33,844 nucleotides of DNA from assembly GCA_003857395.1 (NCBI GenBank), contig RPRC01000102.1, positions 1 to 33,844 on the forward strand, in the 5' to 3' direction. The notes beneath the pieces were generated by a model. That model saw only the letters and a list, made by a program, of their open reading frames with translations, made no database searches and had not been told where the DNA came from. This document shows, piece after piece, positions 7,178 to 16,543 of the stretch. Position 1 is the stretch's first letter, and every line of letters begins with the position of its first letter. The translations under genes and the position numbers were made by a program. This stretch comes from Geobacter sp. (GTDB lineage: Bacteria > Desulfobacterota > Desulfuromonadia > Geobacterales > Geobacteraceae).

Positions 7178-9748
7178 ATGCCTCATCACCTGCTTGATGC
7201 TGCAAACTACCAACTGACCCTACTGACCCTGCAAACACTCCTGGTTGGCCTGGGTATTATCGGATTGGGAATCTTTGCCATATTCCGCATGCGGCGATCA
7301 CCCGTCAGTGTCATGTTTTTCCTGCTGACACTGTCGGTCGGTGAGTGGCTTGTTACCTATTCATTGGTGTATGCGACCGATGATGTACAGGTGGCGTTCT
7401 GGTGGGCAAAAGCCGGCTACGTTGGGATCTCCTTTATTCCCGCAGTTGCCAGCAGCTATATCGCCTCAATCGTGCAGGACTATGAAAAGCTCAGGATTCG
7501 TTTGCCGGCTTACTGGAGTATCAGCACCATCTTTCTGGTACTAATCCTCACAACCGACATTCAGTTCGATTCGCTGCTCCGCTATTCCTGGGGCTACTAT
7601 CCGCGGTACGGCCTGACGAGCCTGCCCTTTATTCTGTATTTCTTTTGGGTCACGCTCGAATCAATCTTCCGACTGTTCATGGCGTACCGGAATCTGGAAA
7701 AGGGCTCTCCCCAATCCATTGCCGCCCGTGAACTGCTGGTCGGCTTGCTGGTCGGTACGGTTGCCTCAGTCGACTATCTTATCGGCTTTGGCATCAGCAT
7801 CCCCCCCTTCGGCTATATCCCGATTTTCCTCTTTGTCGTCATAACAACCCCGTCGGTACTCTGTAACCGGCTGGTTGCCATCACGCCGGCCTTTGCTGCC
7901 CGGCAGATTATCGATACCATGAACGATGCCTTGCTTGTCCTCGACCGGGAAGGGATCATCCGGCTCGTCAACCAGACGGCATGTACGATGTTCGGCCTGA
8001 GCGAGGAGCAGCTGATCGGCAAACCGCCGGTAAAAGCCATGGGCGACAACAAGGCTTTTGCCGAAGTGCTGGTCTCTCTTATCCAAGGGGAAGTGGTCAG
8101 CAACCTTGAAATGGAATACCGGCGCACCGAAGAAGCTGAGCCTGGCAGCCTCAGCCTGTCCGCTTCAATCATGCGCGACCCGGCCGGCGTGCCGTTCTCC
8201 GTCGTCTGCGTGGTGCGTGACATTACCCGGCGCAAGCGCACCGGGGAAAACCTGAAACAGTCGGTTTCACTGCTGCGGGCTACTCTGGACGCAACGGCCG
8301 ATGGCATCCTTGTTGTCGATACCAACGGTAAAATAGTTGATTTCAACACCCGGTTTACCGAACTGTGGCGAATTCCTGAACACATTCTTGCTACGCGGGA
8401 AGACCGGCACGCCCTGGAATTTGTCCAGGATCAGCTGCAAAATCCGCAGGCTTTTCTGGAGGCGGTTGAGGAGCTTTATGCCAATCCTGCCGCCGAAAGC
8501 TTTGATGTGCTGGAATTCAATGACGGTCGAGTGTTCGAGCGTTCTTCCAATGCCCAGATCATCGAGGACACTGCGGTCGGCCGTGTCTGGAGTTTTCGCG
8601 ATGTCACCAGTCAAAGAAAACTGGAGGAGGAACTCCTCAAGGCACAGAAACTCGAATCCCTCGGCGTGCTGGCAGGAGGAATCGCCCATGATTTCAACAA
8701 CATCCTTACTGCCGTCATGGGCAATATCTCCCTTGCCCGGATGCGGGCCGAACCGGGTGACAAGATTGACAAGTGGCTGCGCGATGCCGAAAAAGCAACG
8801 GAGCGGGCCAAGGATCTGACCCAACAGCTGCTCACTTTTTCGAAAGGTGGAGCACCTGTCAAGCGGATCATTTCCCTCGAACATTCGATACGGGATTCGG
8901 CGAGTTTCGCGCTGCGTGGCACCGCGGTCAAGTCGATTTTCCGGTTTGCCGCCGATCTCTGTCCGGTTGAGGCAGATGAGGGACAAATGGTGCAGGTATT
9001 CAACAATCTTTTCATCAATGCCTGTCATGCAATGTCTGGCGCGGGGATAATAACCATCGCGGCTGCGAACATTCATGTCGACGCCAACGATTGTCTGCCG
9101 CTGACAGCGGGCAAGTATCTGAAGATAACAGTTTCCGACCAGGGGGCCGGTATCCCGGCCGAGCACTTGTGCAGGGTATTCGACCCCTATTTTACCACTA
9201 AGGAGCAGGGCAGCGGTCTTGGACTGGCGGTAACGTATTCCATCATCAAGAATCATGGCGGGCACATTCAGGTGGCTTCGGACTGTGGCCTGGGGACCAG
9301 CTTCACTATCTTCATGCCGTCGTCGGACCAGGATGTCGAAACGTCGGTCCCGGTTGCCGAAGTACGTCTAGCCGGAAAAGGCAGGGTTTTGCTCATGGAT
9401 GATGAGGATATCGTCATCGAAGTTGGCAGCGAAATGTTGACAGAACTAGGCTACGATGTGGCAGCTGCCAGGGACGGAGCGGCGGCGATTGCGATATTTG
9501 CCGAGGCCAGAGACGCAGGAAAACCCTTTACCATTGTTGTTCTCGACCTGACCATCCCCGGAGGGATGGGCGGCAAGGAAGCAATCGGTATCATTCGTGA
9601 AATGGCCCCGACTGTCTGGGCGATCGTGTCGAGCGGCTATTCTAATGACCCGGTCATGGCCGAGTTCAAGGAGTATGGCTTCAACGCCATCGTTTCTAAA
9701 CCGTATAAAGTTGGAGAGTTAGGCCGGGCATTGCAGCGGAATCGTTGA
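7178..9748 (+). CDS. Membrane hybrid histidine kinase (7TM sensor - PAS - PAS - HisKA - HATPase - receiver)
   Basis: An 856-residue kinase. Residues ~12-232 contain about seven hydrophobic helices, matching the N-terminal 7TM region found in some bacterial histidine kinases. Two PAS domains follow (about 245-350, IIDTMNDALLVLDREG; and 365-480, LRATLDATADGILVVDTNG). The HisKA domain has the phospho-acceptor H504 in [12 protein letters not shown]. The ATPase domain has FDPYFTTK and GSGLGLAV. The C-terminal receiver has MDDED, phospho-acceptor D790 in VLDLTIPGGMGG, and SKPY. No effector domain is present, so output must go through another protein. The ATG has GGGAG about ten bases upstream. The gene stands alone on the plus strand; the signal is unknown. 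Confidence 0.93.
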   Translation: MPHHLLDAANYQLTLLTLQTLLVGLGIIGLGIFAIFRMRRSPVSVMFFLLTLSVGEWLVTYSLVYATDDVQVAFWWAKAGYVGISFIPAVASSYIASIVQDYEKLRIRLPAYWSISTIFLVLILTTDIQFDSLLRYSWGYYPRYGLTSLPFILYFFWVTLESIFRLFMAYRNLEKGSPQSIAARELLVGLLVGTVASVDYLIGFGISIPPFGYIPIFLFVVITTPSVLCNRLVAITPAFAARQIIDTMNDALLVLDREGIIRLVNQTACTMFGLSEEQLIGKPPVKAMGDNKAFAEVLVSLIQGEVVSNLEMEYRRTEEAEPGSLSLSASIMRDPAGVPFSVVCVVRDITRRKRTGENLKQSVSLLRATLDATADGILVVDTNGKIVDFNTRFTELWRIPEHILATREDRHALEFVQDQLQNPQAFLEAVEELYANPAAESFDVLEFNDGRVFERSSNAQIIEDTAVGRVWSFRDVTSQRKLEEELLKAQKLESLGVLAGGIAHDFNNILTAVMGNISLARMRAEPGDKIDKWLRDAEKATERAKDLTQQLLTFSKGGAPVKRIISLEHSIRDSASFALRGTAVKSIFRFAADLCPVEADEGQMVQVFNNLFINACHAMSGAGIITIAAANIHVDANDCLPLTAGKYLKITVSDQGAGIPAEHLCRVFDPYFTTKEQGSGLGLAVTYSIIKNHGGHIQVASDCGLGTSFTIFMPSSDQDVETSVPVAEVRLAGKGRVLLMDDEDIVIEVGSEMLTELGYDVAAARDGAAAIAIFAEARDAGKPFTIVVLDLTIPGGMGGKEAIGIIREMAPTVWAIVSSGYSNDPVMAEFKEYGFNAIVSKPYKVGELGRALQRNR

Positions 9749-10192
9749 CGATCCGCAATCACAACCCAACAAGTCATATCACGGGCAGTCCAATCCTTCT
9801 TGAGTCGAGTCCGTCTTGGAATACCTGAATTTCCCAAGTACAGAGCCTATGCCCTCATATCGCTCCCCTGTTATACTTATGAATTTAATGGGGCATCCTG
9901 GCAAATTTCAATCCTACAGTATAAGAAGAATGGTATGAGCCGGATCAGGAGACTGCGACGTCACCATCCCCCGGAATGAGGAAGGGAACTTCTTTGAGAA
10001 TTTGCATAATCAGCATTAGAGTAAAAGAACTTATTTCCTGCTTGGCAGATGGATGCTAGAATAGTTTTTATCCGGAAACGGTTCTTTTCCGCCCTGGCTG
10101 TGTCAATCTGCGGGCTTGCTTGTGCGGCGTAGCCGTGTACGCCTTCGCGCAACCCTTGATTTTGACTCGCCCTGTGGGCAGCCTTCGCTGTC

Positions 10193-10212
10193 AACTTTTG
10201 CAAGCAAAAGTT
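10193..10212 (+). terminator. Perfect 9-bp hairpin, possible terminator
   Basis: AACTTTTGC and GCAAAAGTT pair perfectly around a two-base loop, followed by TTCTT. The stem is AT-rich and the T-run weak, so this is only a candidate transcription stop or repeat end. Confidence 0.35.
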
Positions 10213-10258
10213 TCTTGCCAGGAAGAAAAATCCCTCGTTTCCGAATTGAAAACCAATA

Positions 10259-10288
10259 GTTTCACATCCGGAGTTTCCGGATGGAAAC
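10259..10288 (+). promoter_or_regulatory. Stem-loop in the trpS leader
   Basis: Arms GTTTC+CATCCGG and CCGGATG+GAAAC form 12 pairs with one bulged A around a five-base loop. It sits about 65 bases before the trpS start and has no T-run, so it is more likely an RNA leader structure than a simple terminator. Confidence 0.45.
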
Positions 10289-10352
10289 TGATATGGCCTC
10301 CATTTGGCCCCGGCAAGATCTGTGTACTAACAACCTACGGTAAGGATGCTCA

Positions 10353-11429
10353 ATGGAAAAAATCAAGTATGGTACCTATGAAAGCACGTTAGAAAGAAGC
10401 CGGAAACTTGAGGAGGATTTAAATAAAAATCCTGAAAAATACCGGCTGTTGACCGGAGATCGCCCGACAGGACGTCTTCATGTCGGTCATCTGTTCGGGT
10501 CACTCCAGAACCGGGTCAGGCTGCATAAACTGGGCGTGTTTACTTTTATTGTCATTGCGGACTATCAGGTCTTGACGGATCGGGACTCCTTTGAAGCGAT
10601 TGCTGAAAATATCGAGCAGTTGACCATTGATTACCTTGCCGCGGGAATCGATCCGGAGAGTGATAAAACTTTTATCTTCCCCCATAGTCATGTGCCTGAA
10701 TTGAATCAATTGATTTTACCGTTTTTGACACTGGTAACCATGTCGGAACTCGATCGCAACCCTACGGTCAAAGAAGAAATCCAGGCAGCCGGTTTACAAC
10801 GAATAAATGCCGGAATGTATACCTATCCGGTTCATCAGGCGGCCGATATCCTGTTCTGCAAGGGGAATGTCGTACCGGTCGGCAAGGACCAGCTGCCGCA
10901 TCTTGAACTTACACGGGTTATCGCACGACGATTCAATGAAAGGTTTGCTGCACAAAAAGCAGTTTTTCCGGAGCCGCAGCCATTGTTGAGCAAAACCCCT
11001 GTTATCCTTGGTCTGGATGGTTCTCAAAAAATGAGTAAGAGCCGGAATAACGCCATAATGCTCTGCGCTTCGGAAGATGAAACCGCCTCTTTGATTAAAA
11101 AAGCCAAAACGGACGCAACCCGGATTATTACCTATGATCCTGAAAATCGACCCGAGGTATCGAATCTGCTGCTTCTCGCTTCATTAGCGACGGGCAAGCC
11201 ACCGGAGACACTTGCGGAGGAAATAGGCGATGGCGGTTCGGGGACTTTGAAAAAAGTGCTTACGGAAACGTTGAATGAATATTTGCGACCTCTGCGGAAG
11301 AAAAGAGCCGAGCTGGAAAAAAATCCTGACTATATCAAACAGGTGTTGACGAAGGGGATTTCCGGTGCAAGAAAAATCGCGATTGAAACACTTGAGGAAG
11401 TGCTGGATGTCATGAATATGAAAATATGA
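10353..11429 (+). CDS. trpS: Tryptophanyl-tRNA synthetase, probably the auxiliary (TrpRS II-like) type
   Basis: This 358-residue class I synthetase charges tRNA-Trp with tryptophan. The ATP-binding HIGH motif reads HVGH (residues 43-46, in GDRPTGRLHVGHLFGS) and the KMSKS loop is intact (K226-S230, in GLDGSQKMSKSRNN). The ~30-residue N-terminal extension and GDRPTGRLH in place of the usual SGIQPTG-LH remind me of the second TrpRS clade, which includes auxiliary, indolmycin-tolerant enzymes in some bacteria; that assignment is from memory. The start has TAAGGA before it. The gene is visibly more AT-rich than its neighbours, which would fit transfer. It stands between two hybrid kinases, preceded by a long structured leader and followed by its own terminator. 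Confidence 0.95.
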   Translation: MEKIKYGTYESTLERSRKLEEDLNKNPEKYRLLTGDRPTGRLHVGHLFGSLQNRVRLHKLGVFTFIVIADYQVLTDRDSFEAIAENIEQLTIDYLAAGIDPESDKTFIFPHSHVPELNQLILPFLTLVTMSELDRNPTVKEEIQAAGLQRINAGMYTYPVHQAADILFCKGNVVPVGKDQLPHLELTRVIARRFNERFAAQKAVFPEPQPLLSKTPVILGLDGSQKMSKSRNNAIMLCASEDETASLIKKAKTDATRIITYDPENRPEVSNLLLLASLATGKPPETLAEEIGDGGSGTLKKVLTETLNEYLRPLRKKRAELEKNPDYIKQVLTKGISGARKIAIETLEEVLDVMNMKI

Positions 11430-11459
11430 AAAATGGGGACGATCTCCCGGACCATTTTT
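11428..11459 (+). terminator. Terminator after trpS
   Basis: AAAAATGG and CCATTTTT flank an inner GGGGA/TCTCC pairing, giving a stem followed by a T-run directly at the trpS stop. The A- and T-runs on either side would allow it to work in both directions. Confidence 0.65.
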
Positions 11460-11460
11460 C

Positions 11461-11494
11461 CCTAGACATAATGGTTGTCAGTTTTATGTCTAGG
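11461..11494. terminator. Inverted repeat between convergent trpS and kinase genes
   Basis: CCTAGACATAA (11461-11471) and TTATGTCTAGG (11484-11494) are perfect 11-base arms around a 12-base loop. The right arm includes the kinase stop codon. With the hairpin just before it, this probably stops transcription of the convergent genes. Confidence 0.5.
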
Positions 11495-14423
11495 CAGGAA
11501 AAAACATGAAGGCATCAGTCTCTTTGGTGACAACACCTTGTGGGTCGGCAGCTTGAAGCGGGTTTGGCTGAACACCCGCCAAACCGACCCCTTTGTCGAG
11601 AATCTCGCGAACCTTTTTCAAGAGAATCGTATGGGTAAAGGGTTTTGCGATTAGATTGAGATTGGCTTCATGTATTCCGCTGTTACTCAGGATGTCATCG
11701 GTATAGCCACTCATGAAGAGAACTTTCATTTCAGGCTGTACTTTTAGTATCTCGTTATAGGCTTCTTTACCATTTTTTTCGGGCATCATTACATCGAAAA
11801 GGAGCAGTTGTATTGAACGTATGTGCGACAAAAACTTTTCAATGGCCACCGCCCCATTTTCTGCTTCGATCACCCGGTAACCGAATTCTTCAAGCACGGA
11901 CTTCGCCAGATTTCTGACCGCCTGATCATCTTCGGCCAGCAGGATGGTTTCCGAACCAACGGGCGGTGCCGTCATTTCCGCTGATTCCTTTTGTATGGTA
12001 TTCTCCTGAAGTACCGGCAGGTATATCCTGAATCTTGTCCCTTTGCCCGGCTTGCTGGAGACATCAATGTACCCGTTGTGCTGTTTGATGATCCCGTAGA
12101 CAATGGCAAGTCCGAGTCCTGTCCCTTTGCCCGTTTTTTTCGTAGTGAAAAACGGCTCGAATATCCTTTCTCTTATCTTTCCTTCCATACCGAGGCCGGT
12201 GTCGGATACTGAAATAAGCGCATAGGGTCCCGGTTCGCCATGTCCCCGCATTCGGATGAATTCCTTATCCAGGATGATTCGTTCCGTGGTTATAGTAAGG
12301 CGTCCCCCGTCGGGCATGGCGTCGCGTGCATTGGTGACGAGGTTCATCATGATTTGTTCAATTTGCACCGAATCTGCCTGCACGGCACAACTACTTCCGG
12401 TAATGACCTGGAGTTTGATATCCTCTCGAACAAGTCGCGAGAGAAGTTCCCGGGATTTGCCGACAATGTCGTTTACCATTACGGCCTGAAGTTTGACGGG
12501 TTGTTTTCTGCTGAAGGCCAGCAGGTTGCTGGTCAAGTTTGCCGCCCGTTCTGCTGCATATATTATCTGGTCGACGTAGTTACCCATTGCTGCGGTTTTG
12601 CCCAGCTTTATTTGCAGCAGATTTCCGTAACCGATTATTGCTGTCAGTATGTTGTTGAAGTCGTGGGCAACACCACCGGCAAGCTGTCCGATGGCTTCCA
12701 TTTTCTGGGCATGGCGCAGTTGTTCTTCAAGCTGCTTGCGATCGGTAATGTCCTGAAAATTCTCGACTATGATCCCCCTGTTTCCAACCGGGATTCTCCG
12801 GGCGCTCTTAATGATCGGGACAAGCCGACCGTCTCGGGCTTTTACTGCCGTTTCGTCGTTGTCGATACGGTCTTTGCCCAGATCAAAGATCGGGCAGAGA
12901 TGGGGACCTTTCGGACAGATAATGCCGCATAACTGGCCGACGAGCTCCTCTCTCGAATAGCCGGTCACAGCGCAGAGGACGTCATTGACATCTTCAATTA
13001 TATAATTGTTGTTGACCGTGAAGCTTCCACCGGGAAGATTATTAAACAAGGATTGCCATTTTTCATCGGCCAGTTTGCGTTCGGTCACGTCCTCGAGCGT
13101 TTCCAGGGCTCCGGCCACGTTGCCCCGGGTGTCCCTGAGAACGGTAGCGGTCAGGTGCAGCCATTTTCCCTGTTCGTGCCGACCGGGGAAAAATTCCGTG
13201 ACTTCAAGGGCTTCTTCCGCAAGTTTTGACTGCCAGATATTCTCGCCATACCAATGAGATACCTGACCGCTATCCCCACCTGCCAGTAAACCAGCCAAGA
13301 CGGGGCGTTCCGCTTCATAGAAGGCAGACCAGGCCCTGTTCGTTCCAATGACTTCGGCAGCCTTCACACCGCTCAGTTGTTCAAGGGCCTTGTTCCAGAA
13401 AAGGATCTCCTGATCCTTGTTGACGACAAACATGGGGAGCGGCAGGCTCTGGATTGTGTTGGACAATTTCTGTCCGCTTTCCCTGAGGGCCTCTTCCGCA
13501 AGTCTGCGTTCGCTGATGTCATGGATGTGCTCCAGCACCAAGGTGACGGTTCCTGAGGGGTCAAAAATCGGGAAAGAGCGAATTTCCACATGACCGAGCT
13601 TCGGAATGAACTTTTCCCTGATGACCGGTTTTCCCGTTTTGAACACCTCACTTGTGTGGCAGTGGTCGCAAGGCCTGTCCAATTCGTAATAGACCTTGTA
13701 GCAGAGAGGATTTTGCGTGCGCTCTTCCTCCGGAGTTGAGAAAAAAGAGCCCTGCCAGTTTGAGTGCTGGATGCGAAAATTTCTGTCGATGATGTGAAGT
13801 TGGTCGGGAATGGTCTCGCAGATCTTTTTCAGCATGTCCTCGGAGTGACGGAGTGTCTTGTCGTGCTGTTCCCGCTTCTGTGCCTTCTGGACCAGCTCCA
13901 GGTTCTTGAGGCCGATTTCGAGCGGAACCTGCACCATTTCCTGGTAGCTGTCAAGAATATCGATAATTCTTTTTTTGCTGAAAACCGGGATTTGACAGAA
14001 GGCGTCCTGATAACTTTCTTCGTCATGGTTGAATGCTTGCGCCCAGGCCCGGAACTGTTCCTGATCCGGCTTGTCATGGTCATAGAAAAATCGTCCGGTG
14101 AGCAAGGTGGCCACAGATGTTCCGTCGACCACCAGCGGAGCCGATATGTGTCGGAGCCCACGTGTGCAGGTGAATTCGAGATAATCTTCCTCAGGGTCCG
14201 GCAAAAGCCTGGCCGTGGAGCTATTCCCTTCTCGAAAGTACTCGCAGCAGTCGCTCCCCTGGTGGTGAAAAGGGCAGCACGAATCGCGACTGCCGGCGGC
14301 AGCCACAGTGATTCCCTTGTCATCGAGAATGGCAACGAACAGTCCGGTCATCCTGTGGCAGGTCTCCACCAGGCGTTGCGTCTGCTCGGCAGTGACCAGT
14401 TGTGTAATAGTAATATTGACCAT
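11490..14423 (-). CDS. PocR-domain hybrid histidine kinase (PocR - PAS x3 - HisKA - HATPase - receiver)
   Basis: A 977-residue cytoplasmic kinase without membrane helices. Residues ~5-180 match the PocR ligand-binding domain, with its cysteine set ([17 protein letters not shown] and FTCTRGL) that in this family may bind small molecules or metal. A first PAS domain (about 200-310) holds an extra cysteine group, [16 protein letters not shown]. Two more PAS domains follow (about 318-450 and 455-570). The phospho-acceptor is H587 in [12 protein letters not shown]; the ATPase has [19 protein letters not shown]; the receiver has AEDD, D877 in [11 protein letters not shown] and AKPF. The start ATG 14423 has GAGGA upstream. 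It converges on trpS. The ligand is unknown; PocR relatives sense propanediol- or hydrocarbon-like compounds. Confidence 0.93.
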   Translation of the reverse strand: MVNITITQLVTAEQTQRLVETCHRMTGLFVAILDDKGITVAAAGSRDSCCPFHHQGSDCCEYFREGNSSTARLLPDPEEDYLEFTCTRGLRHISAPLVVDGTSVATLLTGRFFYDHDKPDQEQFRAWAQAFNHDEESYQDAFCQIPVFSKKRIIDILDSYQEMVQVPLEIGLKNLELVQKAQKREQHDKTLRHSEDMLKKICETIPDQLHIIDRNFRIQHSNWQGSFFSTPEEERTQNPLCYKVYYELDRPCDHCHTSEVFKTGKPVIREKFIPKLGHVEIRSFPIFDPSGTVTLVLEHIHDISERRLAEEALRESGQKLSNTIQSLPLPMFVVNKDQEILFWNKALEQLSGVKAAEVIGTNRAWSAFYEAERPVLAGLLAGGDSGQVSHWYGENIWQSKLAEEALEVTEFFPGRHEQGKWLHLTATVLRDTRGNVAGALETLEDVTERKLADEKWQSLFNNLPGGSFTVNNNYIIEDVNDVLCAVTGYSREELVGQLCGIICPKGPHLCPIFDLGKDRIDNDETAVKARDGRLVPIIKSARRIPVGNRGIIVENFQDITDRKQLEEQLRHAQKMEAIGQLAGGVAHDFNNILTAIIGYGNLLQIKLGKTAAMGNYVDQIIYAAERAANLTSNLLAFSRKQPVKLQAVMVNDIVGKSRELLSRLVREDIKLQVITGSSCAVQADSVQIEQIMMNLVTNARDAMPDGGRLTITTERIILDKEFIRMRGHGEPGPYALISVSDTGLGMEGKIRERIFEPFFTTKKTGKGTGLGLAIVYGIIKQHNGYIDVSSKPGKGTRFRIYLPVLQENTIQKESAEMTAPPVGSETILLAEDDQAVRNLAKSVLEEFGYRVIEAENGAVAIEKFLSHIRSIQLLLFDVMMPEKNGKEAYNEILKVQPEMKVLFMSGYTDDILSNSGIHEANLNLIAKPFTHTILLKKVREILDKGVGLAGVQPNPLQAADPQGVVTKETDAFMFFPA

Positions 14424-14571
14424 CGTGTCCTCGCTGTAAATCCTTACTCTAGGGTGAGCCTGTGTTTCTCAGTTTTGGCTTTCAATTGTCTTGTACCGTG
14501 AAAACTCCTGCAGGTAAAGTAATTATCCCTTAAGACATGCGTGAATATCTCCAAGGTTCTGCTTGCCGGCA

Positions 14572-16053
14572 TCAAGTCCCGCAGAAGGTTTGGTAGCAGT
14601 GCGCCGAAGGCTCGGACGGCGATCGATAGTCGTCATCTTCGGCTCGCTCAGCGTAGGGCTGGGACAAGACTGCCAGCAGTTTCGTCATCACCGTGAAATC
14701 ACCCCGTTCGACGGCTGCCTCCAGGGCTTCCTCCACCCGCTGGTTGCGGGGGATGACGGCCGGGTTATGGGTCCGCATCAGCGTGCGGGACTCTGCGGCG
14801 GATTGGGGTTGCCGCGCCAGGCGCTTCTGCCAGCGCCGCTGCCATTCCAGAAACGCCTCATCACGGAACAGCGGTGTATTCGCCGGTGTTTCCGCGGTAA
14901 GATCGCGAAAGGTGTTGGTGAAATCGGCGCGGTTCTGCTGCATGCAGGTGAGAAGCTCTTTTGTCAGCTCGAGATCAGCACTTTCTTCAGTGAACAATCC
15001 CAGCTTTGCCCGGAGACCGGAGAGCCGGTAGCGGAGAAAAATCTCCGGAAAAGCTGAGATCGACTCTTGTGCAAGCCGGACGGCCTGGTCCTGATCCTCA
15101 TGCAGCAGCGGCAGCAGCGTTTCGGCAAAACGGGTGAGATTCCACTGCACGATCTGCGACTGGTTGCCATAGGCGTAGCGGCCGCTCTGGTCAATGGAGC
15201 TGAATACGGTAGCGGGATCATAGGCATCCATGAAGGCGCATGGGCCGTAATCGATGGTCTCACCGCAGAGCGACATGTTGTCGGTATTCATCACCCCGTG
15301 GATGAAGCCCACCTCCAGCCACTTTGTCACCAGTGCTGCCTGCCGTTCCATTACCCGGGACAGCAGCGAAAGATAGCGGTCTTCCGCGCCGCACAGCTCG
15401 GGGTAGTGCCGACGGATGGTGTACTCCGCCAGCGTGCGGATGTCCTCCCGTTCCCCTTTTGCCGCGAGGAATTCGAAGGTGCCGACGCGGATGTGGCTGG
15501 CTGCCACGCGGGTGAGGATCGCGCCTTGGAGCGGGGTTTCGCGGAATACCTGCTCGCCGGTGGTCACGACCGCGAGGCTGCGGGTCGTAGGAATGCCAAG
15601 GGCGTGCATTGCCTCGCTGATGATGTATTCCCGAAGCATTGGTCCCAGCGCCGCGCGACCGTCGCCACGACGGGAAAACGGTGTCTTGCCGGAGCCTTTG
15701 AGTTGGATGTCGAAGCGTTCACCGCCGGGTGTGATCTGCTCGCCCAGCAATATGGCCCGGCCATCGCCCAGTATGGTGAAAGACCCGAATTGGTGCCCTG
15801 CATAGGCCTGGGCAATCGGCTCCGCACCTGCGGGGATCCGGTTGCCGGCGAAGATGGCTGCGCCTTTGTCACCGTCCAGTGCCTGCGGAAGCAGGCCGAG
15901 CGACTCGGCGAGCACGCGGTTGAAGACTATCAGATGCGGCTCACGCACCGGAACCGGGTTCAGGCGCGCATACAATGATTCCGGCAGACGGGCATAGCTG
16001 TTGTCAAAATTCCAGCCAGCCTCACTTGGTTTCGTGCTGGTGTTTGCTGTCAT
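14572..16053 (-). CDS. selO: Protein adenylyltransferase SelO (YdiU family)
   Basis: This 493-residue pseudokinase-fold enzyme transfers AMP from ATP to hydroxyl groups of target proteins and has been linked to redox stress. The family core is complete: [87 protein letters not shown] and DAYDP, which include the catalytic Lys, the Arg residues and the metal-binding Asp. The C-terminus reads YQTFCGT; the Cys (TGC) stands where some relatives carry selenocysteine. The frame extends 22 codons upstream, but ATG 16053 with AGGA before it starts the conserved region, so I use it. It appears to be a single gene; nothing around it suggests a partner. Confidence 0.95.
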   Translation of the reverse strand: MTANTSTKPSEAGWNFDNSYARLPESLYARLNPVPVREPHLIVFNRVLAESLGLLPQALDGDKGAAIFAGNRIPAGAEPIAQAYAGHQFGSFTILGDGRAILLGEQITPGGERFDIQLKGSGKTPFSRRGDGRAALGPMLREYIISEAMHALGIPTTRSLAVVTTGEQVFRETPLQGAILTRVAASHIRVGTFEFLAAKGEREDIRTLAEYTIRRHYPELCGAEDRYLSLLSRVMERQAALVTKWLEVGFIHGVMNTDNMSLCGETIDYGPCAFMDAYDPATVFSSIDQSGRYAYGNQSQIVQWNLTRFAETLLPLLHEDQDQAVRLAQESISAFPEIFLRYRLSGLRAKLGLFTEESADLELTKELLTCMQQNRADFTNTFRDLTAETPANTPLFRDEAFLEWQRRWQKRLARQPQSAAESRTLMRTHNPAVIPRNQRVEEALEAAVERGDFTVMTKLLAVLSQPYAERAEDDDYRSPSEPSAHCYQTFCGT

Positions 16054-16543
16054 GGGTTTCCTATCTCGTACGCATGAGTGACACCAAAAAGATATGATGC
16101 TTTCCAGATGCCGAATCATGGGCGTTGTCTGTTGTTCATCTCGGGTGTTTTATTTTACGCTCCCGACGGACATTTGTCAGGGCTTTTCTCCCAGGAACCA
16201 GGGTTCAGCGACGGAAGAAGAAACGACGTTGATTGTCGATGCGATCTCCTGGTACGATTTGCGGCAAGCTGGCTGGTCTTGGCGCCTGCTTTGCCTGTGT
16301 CGCCAGGGCCATCAAGAGAGCCGCCTTTGTGACCGCCAGAAGAAATTGTTGACATGGTGTGCCACGTGTATACTATCGAGGGGACTCTGAAAAAGTTACC
16401 GTTCAGCAGAGGATCGATTCGGCGGTCCGGGCTGTCACGGGGCGGTTAGCCCGTTGAATGCAGGTGAGGTACTTGCTGTCATTACCTGACCTTGGAACCC
16501 TCTCTGGCCCGTTTTTTGCGGGCAACACTGCTAAGGAGAGAAC
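16054..16543. other. Divergent intergenic region selO / potassium channel
   Basis: 490 bases without a credible gene. The selO promoter should lie at its left side but no strong boxes stand out. The right half holds promoter block copy B and then a ~160-base leader with two stems: CGGGCT (16428-16433) with AGCCCG (16448-16453), and AGGTGAGGTA with TACCTGACCT (about 16463-16492, one mismatch). A short GCCCG-T6-GCGGGC stem precedes the ribosome site. Confidence 0.55.
16331..16384 (+). promoter_or_regulatory. Promoter-like repeated block, copy B (before the K+ channel gene)
   Basis: TTGACA (16349-16354) and TACTAT (16371-16376) are 16 bases apart. The block aligns without gaps to 4531-4584, with both boxes kept. 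Here it points at the potassium channel gene and would give a 5' leader of about 160 bases. Confidence 0.55.

Larger units (their letters stand above)
9749..10352. other. 604-base non-coding region upstream of trpS, rich in inverted repeats
   Basis: No credible gene lies here. From about 10090 to 10175 there is a long imperfect palindrome (GTCAATCTGCGGGCTTG facing CAACCCTTGATTTTGAC around a smaller arm pair GGCGTA / TACGCC). A perfect hairpin AACTTTTGC-AA-GCAAAAGTT follows at 10193-10212, and another (GTTTC-a-CATCCGG / CCGGATG-GAAAC) at 10259-10288, only 65 bases before trpS. These may terminate upstream transcription, or act as a leader for trpS. No T-box consensus (GGGTGGNACCGCG-like) was seen. 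Confidence 0.6.

Noticed and set aside
10090..10352. T-box riboswitch controlling trpS
   Set aside because: The conserved T-box sequence and a specifier-loop layout are not found; only generic stems are visible.
13764..14501. A 245-codon open frame on the plus strand opposite the PocR kinase gene
   Set aside because: It is the complement of a well-supported kinase gene, lacks a ribosome site, and reads like reverse-frame translation without any known motif.
15067..15978. A 303-codon plus-strand frame opposite selO
   Set aside because: No motif or start signal; selO on the other strand explains the region completely.
16385..16543. A cyclic di-nucleotide (GEMM or ydaO-type) riboswitch before the channel gene
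   Set aside because: The conserved motif bases of these riboswitches could not be matched, although the leader can fold.
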